A stretch of DNA of 64,000 nucleotides from assembly GCA_016709335.1 (NCBI GenBank), contig JADJNC010000004.1, positions 62,001 to 126,000 of the forward strand, read 5' to 3'. The notes under the pieces were generated by a model that worked only from the letters and a program-made list of their open reading frames with translations, was not told the DNA's origin and did no database searches. This document shows positions 29,139 through 37,605 of this stretch, piece by piece. Source of the DNA: Candidatus Propionivibrio dominans (GTDB lineage Bacteria > Pseudomonadota > Gammaproteobacteria > Burkholderiales > Rhodocyclaceae). Each line of letters opens with the position of its first letter. Position 1 is the first letter of the stretch. The translations under genes and the position numbers were made by a program.

Positions 29139-30413
29139 CTATCCGGACATTGTGTAGGGTTCAAAGTCCCATTTGAGTTTTGGACGTACGGCGCCGGGGT
29201 ATTCTCCCAGCCAGCCTGATTCGCGTTCGATGTCGTGCACCTCAAAGACCAACAACTCACCAGCGGCATATAAGAGATTGGTCACATCTTTTGCGAAAAA
29301 AAGTTTCATTGTATAGAGCCCGGTATTCAGGAAATTTCCTGGAATATACCCTGTGCTTTTGTACACGCCCGGCTGAACCATTTGATGGCTTGAGCCAGTA
29401 ATAAATACACATTCACCTGACATGGTCATAAAGTGCATGGAAAAAGAATAGGTGTCTACGGGGACACATAAGCGATAAAAAAATTCAATGCGCAAGGGCG
29501 TCTGGACTGTAATGAGGCCTTCAAAAAAATCCAGGTCAGGGACTATTTGGGCACGGAGTATTCTTACATTGGCGTTACCTGACGACTCTAGAGTGGCCGG
29601 CCACACGCGCTCGAGAACCTCTCGCTCCCCGCCCCCACCTGTCAGATATTCATTGACCACATATTGTGTATTACCCTGTCGCACAAGCTGCCCATTGTTC
29701 AAGCAAATTGCTTTGTTGCAAAGCGCCTGGACAGCGCGCAGATTGTGACTGACAAATAAAATCGTCCGTCCGTCCTTTCCTGCTTCCTCCATTTTTCCCA
29801 TGCATTTTTTCTGAAACTGCGCATCCCCGACCGCCAGAACTTCGTCGATAATCAGTATTTCGGGCTCCAAATGCGCCGCCACGGCAAATGCCAGGCGCAC
29901 ATACATGCCACTAGAATAACGCTTGACTGGCGTATCAAGAAATCTTTCAACTTCGGCGAAGGCAACGATCTCATCGAATTTCTTTCTGATCTCGACTTTG
30001 CTCATTCCGAGGATCGCGCCATTGAGATAGATATTCTCGCGTCCGGTCAATTCGGGATGGAAACCCGTACCGACTTCCAGCAGACTTGCCACGCGACCAT
30101 TTATTTTGACCCACCCGGCGGTAGGTTCGGTAATTCGTGAAAGCACTTTCAGCAGGGTTGACTTGCCCGCTCCATTGCGTCCGATGATACCTACCCGATC
30201 GCCCTCCTGAATCTCAAAGCTCACGTCCTTGAGCGCCCAGAATTCTTCGTGCAGCGGATCGCCTGATCCCTTTCCTGATGGCGTAATCAGATTGCGTAGT
30301 ATCCTTTTCGCGCCGCTGGCGATCACATCACGCAATGAGGAATAGCTCTCCTGTCGCTGATGCCCGATGATGTATTTTTTTGAAAGATTTTCAACGGTGA
30401 TGATTGAGGCCAT
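29139..30413 (-). CDS. wzt: Wzt: ABC transporter ATPase with C-terminal carbohydrate-binding domain
   Basis: 424 residues. The nucleotide-binding domain (about 1-245) has Walker A GIIGRNGAGKSTLLKVL, the H-motif SHNLRAVQAL, signature YSSGMYVRLAFAVAAHLE and Walker B ILIIDEVLAVGD. Residues 260-424 form the Wzt C-terminal domain that recognises the capped end of the glycan (LRIEFFYRLCVPVDTYSF, GNFLNTGLYTMKLFFA). With Wzm it exports a complete O-antigen across the inner membrane. Such C-terminal domains read terminal methyl or phosphate caps, so the many methyltransferases upstream may be relevant. It is 3 bp downstream of wzm. Confidence 0.93.
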   Translation of the reverse strand: MASIITVENLSKKYIIGHQRQESYSSLRDVIASGAKRILRNLITPSGKGSGDPLHEEFWALKDVSFEIQEGDRVGIIGRNGAGKSTLLKVLSRITEPTAGWVKINGRVASLLEVGTGFHPELTGRENIYLNGAILGMSKVEIRKKFDEIVAFAEVERFLDTPVKRYSSGMYVRLAFAVAAHLEPEILIIDEVLAVGDAQFQKKCMGKMEEAGKDGRTILFVSHNLRAVQALCNKAICLNNGQLVRQGNTQYVVNEYLTGGGGEREVLERVWPATLESSGNANVRILRAQIVPDLDFFEGLITVQTPLRIEFFYRLCVPVDTYSFSMHFMTMSGECVFITGSSHQMVQPGVYKSTGYIPGNFLNTGLYTMKLFFAKDVTNLLYAAGELLVFEVHDIERESGWLGEYPGAVRPKLKWDFEPYTMSG

Positions 30414-30416
30414 TGG

Positions 30417-31235
30417 CTAGATCACGTCCGCGAAGCTTTTTTCTGTCCTGCGGAAATAGAAGACTCCTGTCAAACATACCAAGGCAATCAGGGAGACAGA
30501 CACCAGAAAACCCGGCCAATAGAAAGGTGTATTTCCGCCCAGGATCGCCCAGCGAAAGCCATCTATCACTCCAACCATGGGGTTCGCCGAATAGAGTAAA
30601 CGCCATTGCTCAGGCACGATGGCGCTGGAAAAACCCACGGGAGATATGTAAAGACCCAATTGCACCACAAAGGGGATAACGTAGCGAAAATCACGATATT
30701 TTACGTTAAGGGCAGCAATCCATAGCCCGGCGCCCATCGCTGCAGCGAATGCAAGCATAATGAAAAGCGGTAGCGTCACGATGCGCCAGTCGGGCAGGTA
30801 GCCGTACCATGCCATCAGCGCAACCAGAATAACACCCGAAATCATAAAATCGACGAAGCTCACGATCACCGCACTTGTCGGGATGACCAGCCGCGGAAAG
30901 TAAACCTTGGAAATCATGTTGGCGTTGCTGATCAGGCTATTGCCCGCTTCGGTAAATGCATTCGCAAAGAATTGCCAAGGCAGCAGCGCAGCAAAAATCA
31001 GGATCGGATAGGGTACGTTTTCCGATGGCAGCTTGGCCAACTTGCTGAACACCAGGGTAAATACCACCATGGTCAGGAAAGGTCGCAACACCGACCACAC
31101 CACGCCAATGACCGTTTGCTTGTAGCGCACCAGTATGTCACGCCAGGCGAGGAAATAGAACAGTTCGCGATAGCGCCACAAATCCTTCCAATAATGGCGT
31201 TCAGTTCGGCCCGCTTCAATAATCAAGGATTGCAT
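30417..31235 (-). CDS. wzm: Wzm: ABC-2 type polysaccharide export permease
   Basis: About 272 residues with six membrane helices and the ABC-2 permease pattern: YFLAWRDILVRYKQTVIGVVWSVLRPFLTMVVFTLVFSKL at the N-terminus, the LLPWQFFANAF coupling region and VQLGLYISPVGF before the last helices. It forms the channel for Wzt-driven export. I chose ATG 31235 (MQSLIIEAGR) over the one seven codons upstream, because homologues start close to the WRYRELF helix. It is the first gene of the minus-strand operon at this point; the promoter should lie in 31,260-31,440. Confidence 0.92.
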   Translation of the reverse strand: MQSLIIEAGRTERHYWKDLWRYRELFYFLAWRDILVRYKQTVIGVVWSVLRPFLTMVVFTLVFSKLAKLPSENVPYPILIFAALLPWQFFANAFTEAGNSLISNANMISKVYFPRLVIPTSAVIVSFVDFMISGVILVALMAWYGYLPDWRIVTLPLFIMLAFAAAMGAGLWIAALNVKYRDFRYVIPFVVQLGLYISPVGFSSAIVPEQWRLLYSANPMVGVIDGFRWAILGGNTPFYWPGFLVSVSLIALVCLTGVFYFRRTEKSFADVI

Positions 31236-31256
31236 AATTTGGATGGAACAAGCCAA

Positions 31257-31764
31257 AGGAAAATTTCTGCAAAAAAGGCTCCAGTTTTCCGCAACCTCAA
31301 GTAGTAAATATGGGAAAGCAAAACAGGTAATTCTGAAGCATTGAAAGCTTTCAATAGATAAACTACGGGCGTAACACCGTTTCTTACAAGGGCAAGTCGT
31401 TAGTATACAGGGAAGGGAAGAGGTGGCACAAAAACTCAGAGGAGGACATGATTCACCATGAAATTCACAGGGCTTATGAATTTGTCAAGTTTGCTTTTTT
31501 TAGTCCGTGGCATGGCTTCTCGCTCATCGCAGTGAAAGCAGGAACTCAGGAGATTTCCGACCGTCCTCTCTGGATTCCGGCTTTTGCCCTGAAGGATATA
31601 TTCTTTGGGTGCACAGGAATGAGTACGCAGCCAACTCGGGCCACGAACTGAACTTCATGGCCAATCAGCAAAGAGGAAGAATAGCCATTTTGTTCTACGT
31701 ATACCTTTTGCCGGATTTCCCTATTTCTGCTCAATGAAGAAATATAACTATTGAAGATCTGCTT
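31257..31764. other. intergenic divergent promoter region with a degenerate extragenic repeat
   Basis: About 500 bp between wzm (minus) and the AglD-like gene (plus). No gene recognised. Short frames here (for example 31448-31651 plus) have no family features. Between about 31,540 and 31,610 the text tctctggattccggcttttg resembles the widespread proteobacterial extragenic repeat whose six-frame products read like LDSGFRRNDE; this copy is degenerate. Both flanking operons must start within this region. Confidence 0.45.
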
Positions 31765-32724
31765 ATGAAACTCTCAATCCGCTTCTTGGGATTTTTCCTG
31801 GGAGCATTCTTTCTTATCTGGTCTTTTTCCCTAGTAAACTGGGAATCGTTTTTCCTGGCACTTTCATCCATGAATCCGTTTTGGATCGTGCTCAGTGCTG
31901 CTTCAATTTTCATCTCAATGCTGTTGCGCAGTGTTCGCTGGCACGTCGTAACCGGGCTCCTCTTAAAAGATCATTCCAAGGTTTGGGAAGCGACATGCAT
32001 TGGATATCTTGGCACGGCCATCTACCCTGCACGTGCAGGGGATGTGATGCGCATGCTGAGGTTGCAGCAACTTACCGGCCTTGGCGGAGGTTTGGCCATC
32101 GGCAGCGGAGTAATCGACCGTATCATTGAAGGTTTGGGATTGTGTGGCCTGTTGCTGGTTCTCATGCTTTCATGGAAAGTCGGACTAGAGGCTAGCCAGG
32201 GGCTGATAGTGGTGGCATTCCTCTTCTTTGCCGCGGCCGTTGGGGCAACAGTTTTTGTCTTGAGCGGCCACCGGTTGCAAGGGCTTATTGATCGCTTGTC
32301 GATGTGGGGCAAATGGGGAGTACATTTGAAACGGTGGTATGAACAATCCCTGGCCGGTCTTCAAGTGTTACGCTCGCCACGACGGCTCATACTTGCTTTT
32401 TCCATGCAGGGGTTGGTGAGCTTGTTTGATGTCCTTGCCTGCTGGCTGCTCATCCGCTCCTTCGGATGGACGCTGCCTTTGATGGTCGGCGCGGTGGTGT
32501 TGGTTTACATCGCTGCGGCCGCTTCCTTGCCCTCATCCCCCGGTTATGTCGGTGTTTATCAAATAGCAACTCTTTTTGCGCTCAGGCCCTATGGGATTGA
32601 CGAATCATCCAGTGTTGCATATGGAACCGTTTTACAGGTACTTACCTTGATTCTTTTTATTTGTTCAGGTTCGTGGGCTTTTCTCAAGCAAAGGGCGAGA
32701 AATCATCAAGGGAAATTCAGCTAA
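31765..32724 (+). CDS. AglD/LPG-synthase transmembrane-region-like membrane protein (UPF0104)
   Basis: 319 residues with about eight hydrophobic helices. Family landmarks: LRSVRWHVVTGLLL, YPARAGDVMRMLRL (the R-x-G-D-x-x-R motif) and ASLPSSPGYVGVYQ before the last helices. The family (LPG synthetase TM region, PF03706) includes putative flippases and membrane glycosyltransferases acting on lipid-linked sugars. It is the only plus-strand gene between 1 and 48 kb; its stop overlaps the convergent GT-C gene by 4 bp. Its position opposite a GT-C and near a DPM-synthase-like gene suggests a common lipid-linked-sugar pathway. Confidence 0.85.
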   Translation: MKLSIRFLGFFLGAFFLIWSFSLVNWESFFLALSSMNPFWIVLSAASIFISMLLRSVRWHVVTGLLLKDHSKVWEATCIGYLGTAIYPARAGDVMRMLRLQQLTGLGGGLAIGSGVIDRIIEGLGLCGLLLVLMLSWKVGLEASQGLIVVAFLFFAAAVGATVFVLSGHRLQGLIDRLSMWGKWGVHLKRWYEQSLAGLQVLRSPRRLILAFSMQGLVSLFDVLACWLLIRSFGWTLPLMVGAVVLVYIAAAASLPSSPGYVGVYQIATLFALRPYGIDESSSVAYGTVLQVLTLILFICSGSWAFLKQRARNHQGKFS

Positions 32725-34651
32725 TCAGCCGGAATCACGTCCCACGCACCCGGAGCGATTTCGCGGGTGGTAAACAATACCTTCTCCGATGGATTCTCAA
32801 AAGAAATTCGGTAAGCTCCCCAGGCGCCCTGTCTGGCAACTTGTTCAACGGTTACCCATTCAGGTTTTGTTTTCATTATCAAATCCACGGCAACAACGTT
32901 ATAGTCGTCTTCAGCCAAAATGTATGTAAAACCGTGCGTATGAATAAGGCGCCAAAAATTTTCCGGATATCTTGTATCAAAGGCGCTTGTCACCTCACTT
33001 GATTGAGTTGCGCTCTGAATCAGGTCGGGTCGCAGAAAAAATTTGAAGTACGTCAATGTATATACTCGCGCACCAGGTTCAGCAATCTGGTTAAGCGTCT
33101 GGTGAACGGCGTAGGAGTCCACTTCTCCCTCCCTCGGAACTCCTTCCTTCTGCTCGCTGATAACATTTCTATAAGCATCTCGCAGTGGAAATACTTCACC
33201 CCACCACATCCGATAGAAAACTACCAACATCAACAGCGTTCCCGCCCATATGACATGAGCGGACATTCGTCCCCACAAGGAAAATTTTTCTGCAGACCAT
33301 GCCGCCGGGACAAAAAGTAGAATAAGCGTTGCCAGAAAATATCGAGGCATGGGTATGGCGGGGAAAAGAATGACCCAGAACAGCAAACCAGCCATTGCTG
33401 CCACGGCAAGTGCAGTCACCACGCCGTTCCGGGGCGCTTTTAAGCGCGGTGCCAACAAGATTAGCGGAAAAAACGCTAGCAGGAGTGGCGACATGGTACC
33501 AAACTGCCCCCAATAGCTCCCATAGGTGAGTACCAAAGGATAGGTCAGGACGATACGGCGAATGATTTCTGGGCTGAACCATTGAAAACCAATACCTAAT
33601 GTCTTGAAGGCATCTCCGTAAAGGATCCAGTTTTTGGCCAATTGCGGAACAAATGCAATCGTGGCAGCGGCACTGAAGAGCAAGCCCGCTACAGTACATT
33701 GCCGTAGCAATGCAAGTCGTTGTTCATTGGAATGTTGTGCTTTTGAAATGTTCTGCATCTCCTTCCAGAACAACAGAATGAAGACACCGGGCAGGAATGC
33801 CACGATATAACTCAGTTTGGCCACCAAGGAAAAGCCAGTGAATAGCCCCGTCAAGATAACAGCGTCCTTTCTGGATACGTCATCCCAGCTTCTGAATGCG
33901 TAGTAATATCCAGCAAGCCCGTAGGCTGCGGCAAAAAATCCGTCTTTCCCGTACCCCAAAGCAAAGCCGCTGCTGAAGATGTCAAAAGCATGGCCAGGGT
34001 AATGATCTGGCTGCGCCTTGCCAAACCAGCGCACCTGCTTATGGCAAAAAGTATGACTGAACCGGCCAAGGCCGTTAGCCAGCAAAAGAGCCTCGAAGAT
34101 CCTCCTGGCATGCCGAGAAGAAAGAGCGCGGCAAGCTGCATCTCAGCCAGTAATCCGACAGCCGAAAAATCTTCATAAAGAGGGAGCGGCACCAGACGGT
34201 GTGAGGCCGCAACGACTTTGGGCAATACCATGTAATAAGCTCGGGCATCTTCGGTTACTGCAGCGGCTACTGAACATCCACTGGCAATCAGGATGAATAC
34301 AACGGCAAGAGACATGATCTGCCAGGACAGCGGCGCAGAGCGAAATTCCTGGTAAAGCTGACTTATGGCCTTTGGAACAGTCCCTGACACTCCATATAAA
34401 TGCCACAGGCCCCAACAAGCGAAGGGCGTGATCAAGCTGATGAGCACGGGCAGGGTGAATTGGCCTGCCAAAGCCGGGAAATGTAAAAGACTTCCCAGGA
34501 TTCCCTGGCCAAGAATAAAGGCCAGAACAGTTTCTGTCATGGGCAATTCAATTGGACGATGGGTAAAGAAACGCATCACACAGGAACCCATGCCAATACA
34601 GGCTATGGAATAAAAAAGCAGGGGACAGACGACAGTAAGGAGGTGCAGCAT
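32721..34651 (-). pseudogene. GT-C/ArnT-like membrane glycosyltransferase, frameshifted
   Basis: A polytopic protein of about 640 residues when joined. The first frame (ATG 34651) has helices and a periplasmic segment AAVTEDARAYYMVLPKVVAA, with the ArnT-like acidic residues, and reaches LLWGTGKTDF. At an A6 run on the plus strand (33,933-33,938) one base is missing; with T7 in the coding strand the text becomes DFFAAAYGLAGYYYAF and continues in the other frame through eight or so more helices to a soluble C-terminus (YTLTYFKFFLRPDL) at 32721. GT-C enzymes use polyprenyl-phosphate sugars on the periplasmic side. It lies 3 bp after the 51-residue ORF and in one operon with the DPM-like gene that would make its donor. 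Confidence 0.75.
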
Positions 34652-34654
34652 AGA

Positions 34655-34810
34655 CTACTGCAGATACGCTGCTGTCATTGCATCAAAGAATGACTTGATC
34701 AAGTCGCCGAGGACACCCGATGGTCGAAATCGGGGGCTTTGTGCGATAAATAGATATAGAACCAGCGCGATCCAAATCCACCCAAGCAACTGCAAAAAAG
34801 TTGTTTTCAT
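34655..34810 (-). CDS. 51-residue single-span membrane protein
   Basis: ATG 34810 to TAG 34655, product MKTTFLQLLGWIWIALVLYL followed by FIAQSPRFRPSGVLGDLIKS and a short tail ending AAYLQ. One strong membrane helix at about residues 7-23 and an amphipathic C-terminal half. It fits exactly between DUF2304 (35 bp upstream) and the GT-C gene (stop 3 bp before that gene's ATG), so without it the operon would have a 190-bp hole. No family recognised. It may be an accessory subunit of the membrane glycosyltransferase; this is inference from position. Confidence 0.6.
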   Translation of the reverse strand: MKTTFLQLLGWIWIALVLYLFIAQSPRFRPSGVLGDLIKSFFDAMTAAYLQ

Positions 34811-34845
34811 TACAATTTCTTCAAGGGGTAGAATCAGTTCAAAAA

Positions 34846-35214
34846 TCAGTGCCGATCAGTATTTGATTCTGAACGTTCTCTCAGCAGCGCCAATTCCTGT
34901 GTCAGCAGTTTTATCTGGTGTGTATGTGTCGAGATGCGTACGAGGCTATCAAGTATAAGGAAAGCAATGAGTGCAAAGAAAACTACCGCCAGAATCATCA
35001 GCAACTCGCGATCGCCCAAGGTTGAAGTAAACCCGAACAGTGGAAGCCATTGCCACAGTGTCACGGCCAGCAAGGCCGCTCCTTCGGCCAGAATCCAGCG
35101 TACCGTAACATGCGCATTGAGACGCCCGGAGCGCATCAACCATAGCGTATAGACCAGAAGTAGCGCAAGTACGCCAAGACAAACGCTTTGCACAGTAAAT
35201 GAAGATGCCATCAT
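34846..35214 (-). CDS. DUF2304 membrane protein
   Basis: 122 residues with three hydrophobic helices and a charged, coiled-coil-like C-terminus (QIKLLTQELALLRERSESN), the pattern of DUF2304 (PF10066). This family is regularly encoded next to dolichyl-phosphate-mannose-synthase-like GT2 genes, as here, where its ATG overlaps the GT2 stop by 4 bp. Its role is unproven; it may take the place of the GtrA-like or membrane-anchoring part of the synthase. Confidence 0.85.
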   Translation of the reverse strand: MMASSFTVQSVCLGVLALLLVYTLWLMRSGRLNAHVTVRWILAEGAALLAVTLWQWLPLFGFTSTLGDRELLMILAVVFFALIAFLILDSLVRISTHTHQIKLLTQELALLRERSESNTDRH

Positions 35215-35921
35215 GTGCCTATTCTCCGAGGCGTCTTGTAGAGAATTCCCATGAATCCAACGATCACCCGTAGCGGGTAAAGCAAGGCTCTAAAGAAAGT
35301 GAAAAGCGATTGGCCTCCTGAGCGGCAACGCATCTTGACCGGGCGTTCGAGAATGCGGAAATTGGCTTGATGAAGTAACAGCAAGGACTCGGCTTCCGGG
35401 TGGTCCACTGGGTATTGCGTAGCAAAATAACTGAATGCCGCGCGATTGAGTGCCCGGAATCCCGAGGTTGTGTCATTGATGTGCAAGCCCGTGGCCAGGT
35501 AAAGAATACCCGTGGAAAAATACATTCCCATACGTCTGGCAAACGGGGTTTTGTAACCTGTATCCGGAGCTTCCGGCAAATAGCGGGAACCGATGACGCA
35601 GTCTGCCTCCCCTGCTGCAATAGGTGCGATGATGATGTTGAGTTGGCCTGGGTCATGTTGACCATCACCGTCCACCTGGACCGCGACGTCATAGCCGTTG
35701 CGAAGCGCATACACAAAGCCTGTCTGAATTCCGCCGCCGATGCCTAGATTCACCGGCAGGGACAGCACCGGCAATCCGGCTGCTTTTGCCACCTGCTCAG
35801 TTGCATCAGATGATGCACCGTTCACAACAACGGCATCACAACCAATTCGGCGCACTTCTTCCAGTAACCCTGGCAAGCTTAGTTCTTCATTATGTGCCGG
35901 AATGATGAGTAACACTTTCAT
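35211..35921 (-). CDS. GT2 polyprenyl-phosphate sugar synthase (DPM1-like)
   Basis: 236 residues without C-terminal membrane helices. GT2 landmarks: KVLLIIPAHNEELSLPGLLEEV, NLGIGGGIQTGFVYAL, DVAVQVDGDGQHDPGQL (DXD within DGDGQHDP), VIGSRYL and DTTSGFRALNRAAF. This is the dolichyl/undecaprenyl-phosphate hexose synthase pattern: it moves a hexose from a nucleotide sugar to polyprenyl phosphate at the cytoplasmic face, making the donor for GT-C enzymes such as the one two genes downstream. ATGA overlaps tie it to the methyltransferase before it and to DUF2304 after it. Confidence 0.9.
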   Translation of the reverse strand: MKVLLIIPAHNEELSLPGLLEEVRRIGCDAVVVNGASSDATEQVAKAAGLPVLSLPVNLGIGGGIQTGFVYALRNGYDVAVQVDGDGQHDPGQLNIIIAPIAAGEADCVIGSRYLPEAPDTGYKTPFARRMGMYFSTGILYLATGLHINDTTSGFRALNRAAFSYFATQYPVDHPEAESLLLLHQANFRILERPVKMRCRSGGQSLFTFFRALLYPLRVIVGFMGILYKTPRRIGT

Positions 35922-36805
35922 AAATAGTCGTCTGGTTTACGCCCAATGGCCACAAACTGTTCTGGTCGAGTGACATGAAAAACGAATCTGCCAATCGCAT
36001 TTTTCTCCATGCGTGACCCCAGGTTGGTCAGAAAAGCATTCTGGTAAGAAACCCCGAAGTGTTTAATGATCTCAGCAATGCTGTAACGTCTTGGGTCACT
36101 GGTGAAAGAATGCAACTCTAAACCAGCGCGCTGCAAGGCGATCCTCATGCCCTTTTTGGAAAAATGACACAAATGCATTGGAGGGCCTATGGCCCACCAG
36201 CGTGAACCAAGTAAGCGGGGCAGCCAGTTTGCTGCATCGTCCGTACTGATGAAGACGTACCCACCTGGTTTGAGGATTCGATTTACTTCACGCATGGCCT
36301 CCACGGGCCGTATTAGGTGCTCAATAATGTCCCAAAGTACAACTACTTCAAAATGCCCATCGGGAAAAGTTGTATGCTCGATATCTCCGGCCTGGACGTT
36401 CATTCCGAACTCGTCCCTGGCTACCGAGGCTGCGTATTCACTTACGTCAATTCCAGCCCCATCGAAATAGGGCGAAGCCGCTTTCAGGAATAATCCATAA
36501 GCCGCACCTGCATCGAGCAGAAATCCTGACGATATGTAGCGTCTCACCAAGTCCAGTTTGTCCTTGAATGATTCATTCAGTGTCTGTTGTGCACCTCTAT
36601 AGGATGGGTAGCCGCGCCTGTTTTCTGAAGTTCCGGATACATCCGCTTCATAATAAGCTTCGGAATAGTGCGAAAAGACTTCTGCCGGAGCCATGTGCAA
36701 ATCCACGAGAAGCATGCCGCAGGTCCGGCAGCGAAAATACACATAACCTTCCCTTCGAAAGGCTTCATCCAGAGTACTGGATTCACAAATCAGACACTTT
36801 TCCAT
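35918..36805 (-). CDS. class I methyltransferase with N-terminal zinc-ribbon motif
   Basis: About 295 residues. It opens MEKCLICESSTLDEAFRREG and then YFRCRTCGMLLVD, four cysteines (CxxC ... CxxC) of the zinc-ribbon lead that often precedes sugar methyltransferases. SAM domain: GFLLDAGAAYGLFLKAA (motif I), GAGIDVSEYAASVARDEFG, FEVVVLWDIIEHLIRPVEAMREVN (motif IV), GGYVFISTDDAANW. Start at 36805 is set by the CLIC lead and by a 1-bp gap to the upstream stop. ATGA overlap with the DPM-like gene. Confidence 0.87.
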   Translation of the reverse strand: MEKCLICESSTLDEAFRREGYVYFRCRTCGMLLVDLHMAPAEVFSHYSEAYYEADVSGTSENRRGYPSYRGAQQTLNESFKDKLDLVRRYISSGFLLDAGAAYGLFLKAASPYFDGAGIDVSEYAASVARDEFGMNVQAGDIEHTTFPDGHFEVVVLWDIIEHLIRPVEAMREVNRILKPGGYVFISTDDAANWLPRLLGSRWWAIGPPMHLCHFSKKGMRIALQRAGLELHSFTSDPRRYSIAEIIKHFGVSYQNAFLTNLGSRMEKNAIGRFVFHVTRPEQFVAIGRKPDDYL

Positions 36806-36806
36806 G

Positions 36807-37595
36807 CTAAGTTCCACCCGAATTCTTGCGCCATACCCAAATTCTTCCTTGCCCCATTTTGCCAATCGGCGGCAATGATAAAGCAAGTTTGTTTACTGGC
36901 GCGTCATAGGATGGGAGCACACCCTCTTTAGCCGACAGCCAGGCGTTTATTACCCGACTGATAAAATAATAGGTTGAACTGAAGTAATTTATTTCTTCAA
37001 GAGACACTCCTGGAAGAGACAAAGCCTCTATCTCGGCATCCACCATGTACCGATTGTGCCAGGGAGGACTAATGCTATCGAGCCCAGCATAACGTCGCAA
37101 TTCGTTAATTGCCCCAAGGCCATCAATGCTGTTCTCGCACATCACATAAATGCCGCCAGGCAACAATAAACCTGTTAGTGCATCTATTGCATTGCGCTGT
37201 TCTTCCCAGTTTTTCAGATTAATCAGGGCTCGCTCGCTATAGACCAAGTCGAAGCGCTGTGTCAGGGATGACAGGGAACCGACGTCTCCTGCCTGAAAAT
37301 GAGTTCTTCCCTTTGTCTGGATACTCGAGACAAGCTCCAGTGCCTTGTTCACCATTTCCTCAGCATAGTCTATGCCAAGCAAATCAACATCATAGCGGCA
37401 AGCAAGTTCCAATGCAGTTACTCCGCTTCCACAACCAAAGTCAAGCATACGCATGCCGTCCTTTACGTAGGAAGCTATCGCTTCAATCTCGATTTGCTTC
37501 GCTACTACATCGTTTGAGCCTGCATTCACTCCTAAAGCGGCTCGGCTATTCCAGAACGATTGGACATCTTTATCAGGAGCAGAATTTATTTTCAT
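36807..37595 (-). CDS. class I SAM-dependent methyltransferase
   Basis: About 262 residues: SFWNSRAALGVNAGSNDVVAKQIEIEAI lead, GMRMLDFGCGSGVTALELA (motif I), LLGIDYAEEMVNKALEL, FDLVYSERALINLKNWEEQRNAI (motif IV) and LPGGIYVMCENSIDGL. The ATG at 37595 (MKINSAPDKD) is preferred over a TTG at 37628 that would overlap the aminotransferase. Placed between a PseC-like aminotransferase and the zinc-ribbon methyltransferase; likely N- or O-methylation of the amino sugar or its neighbour. Confidence 0.85.
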   Translation of the reverse strand: MKINSAPDKDVQSFWNSRAALGVNAGSNDVVAKQIEIEAIASYVKDGMRMLDFGCGSGVTALELACRYDVDLLGIDYAEEMVNKALELVSSIQTKGRTHFQAGDVGSLSSLTQRFDLVYSERALINLKNWEEQRNAIDALTGLLLPGGIYVMCENSIDGLGAINELRRYAGLDSISPPWHNRYMVDAEIEALSLPGVSLEEINYFSSTYYFISRVINAWLSAKEGVLPSYDAPVNKLALSLPPIGKMGQGRIWVWRKNSGGT

Positions 37596-37605
37596 AAGGA
37601 TTTTG

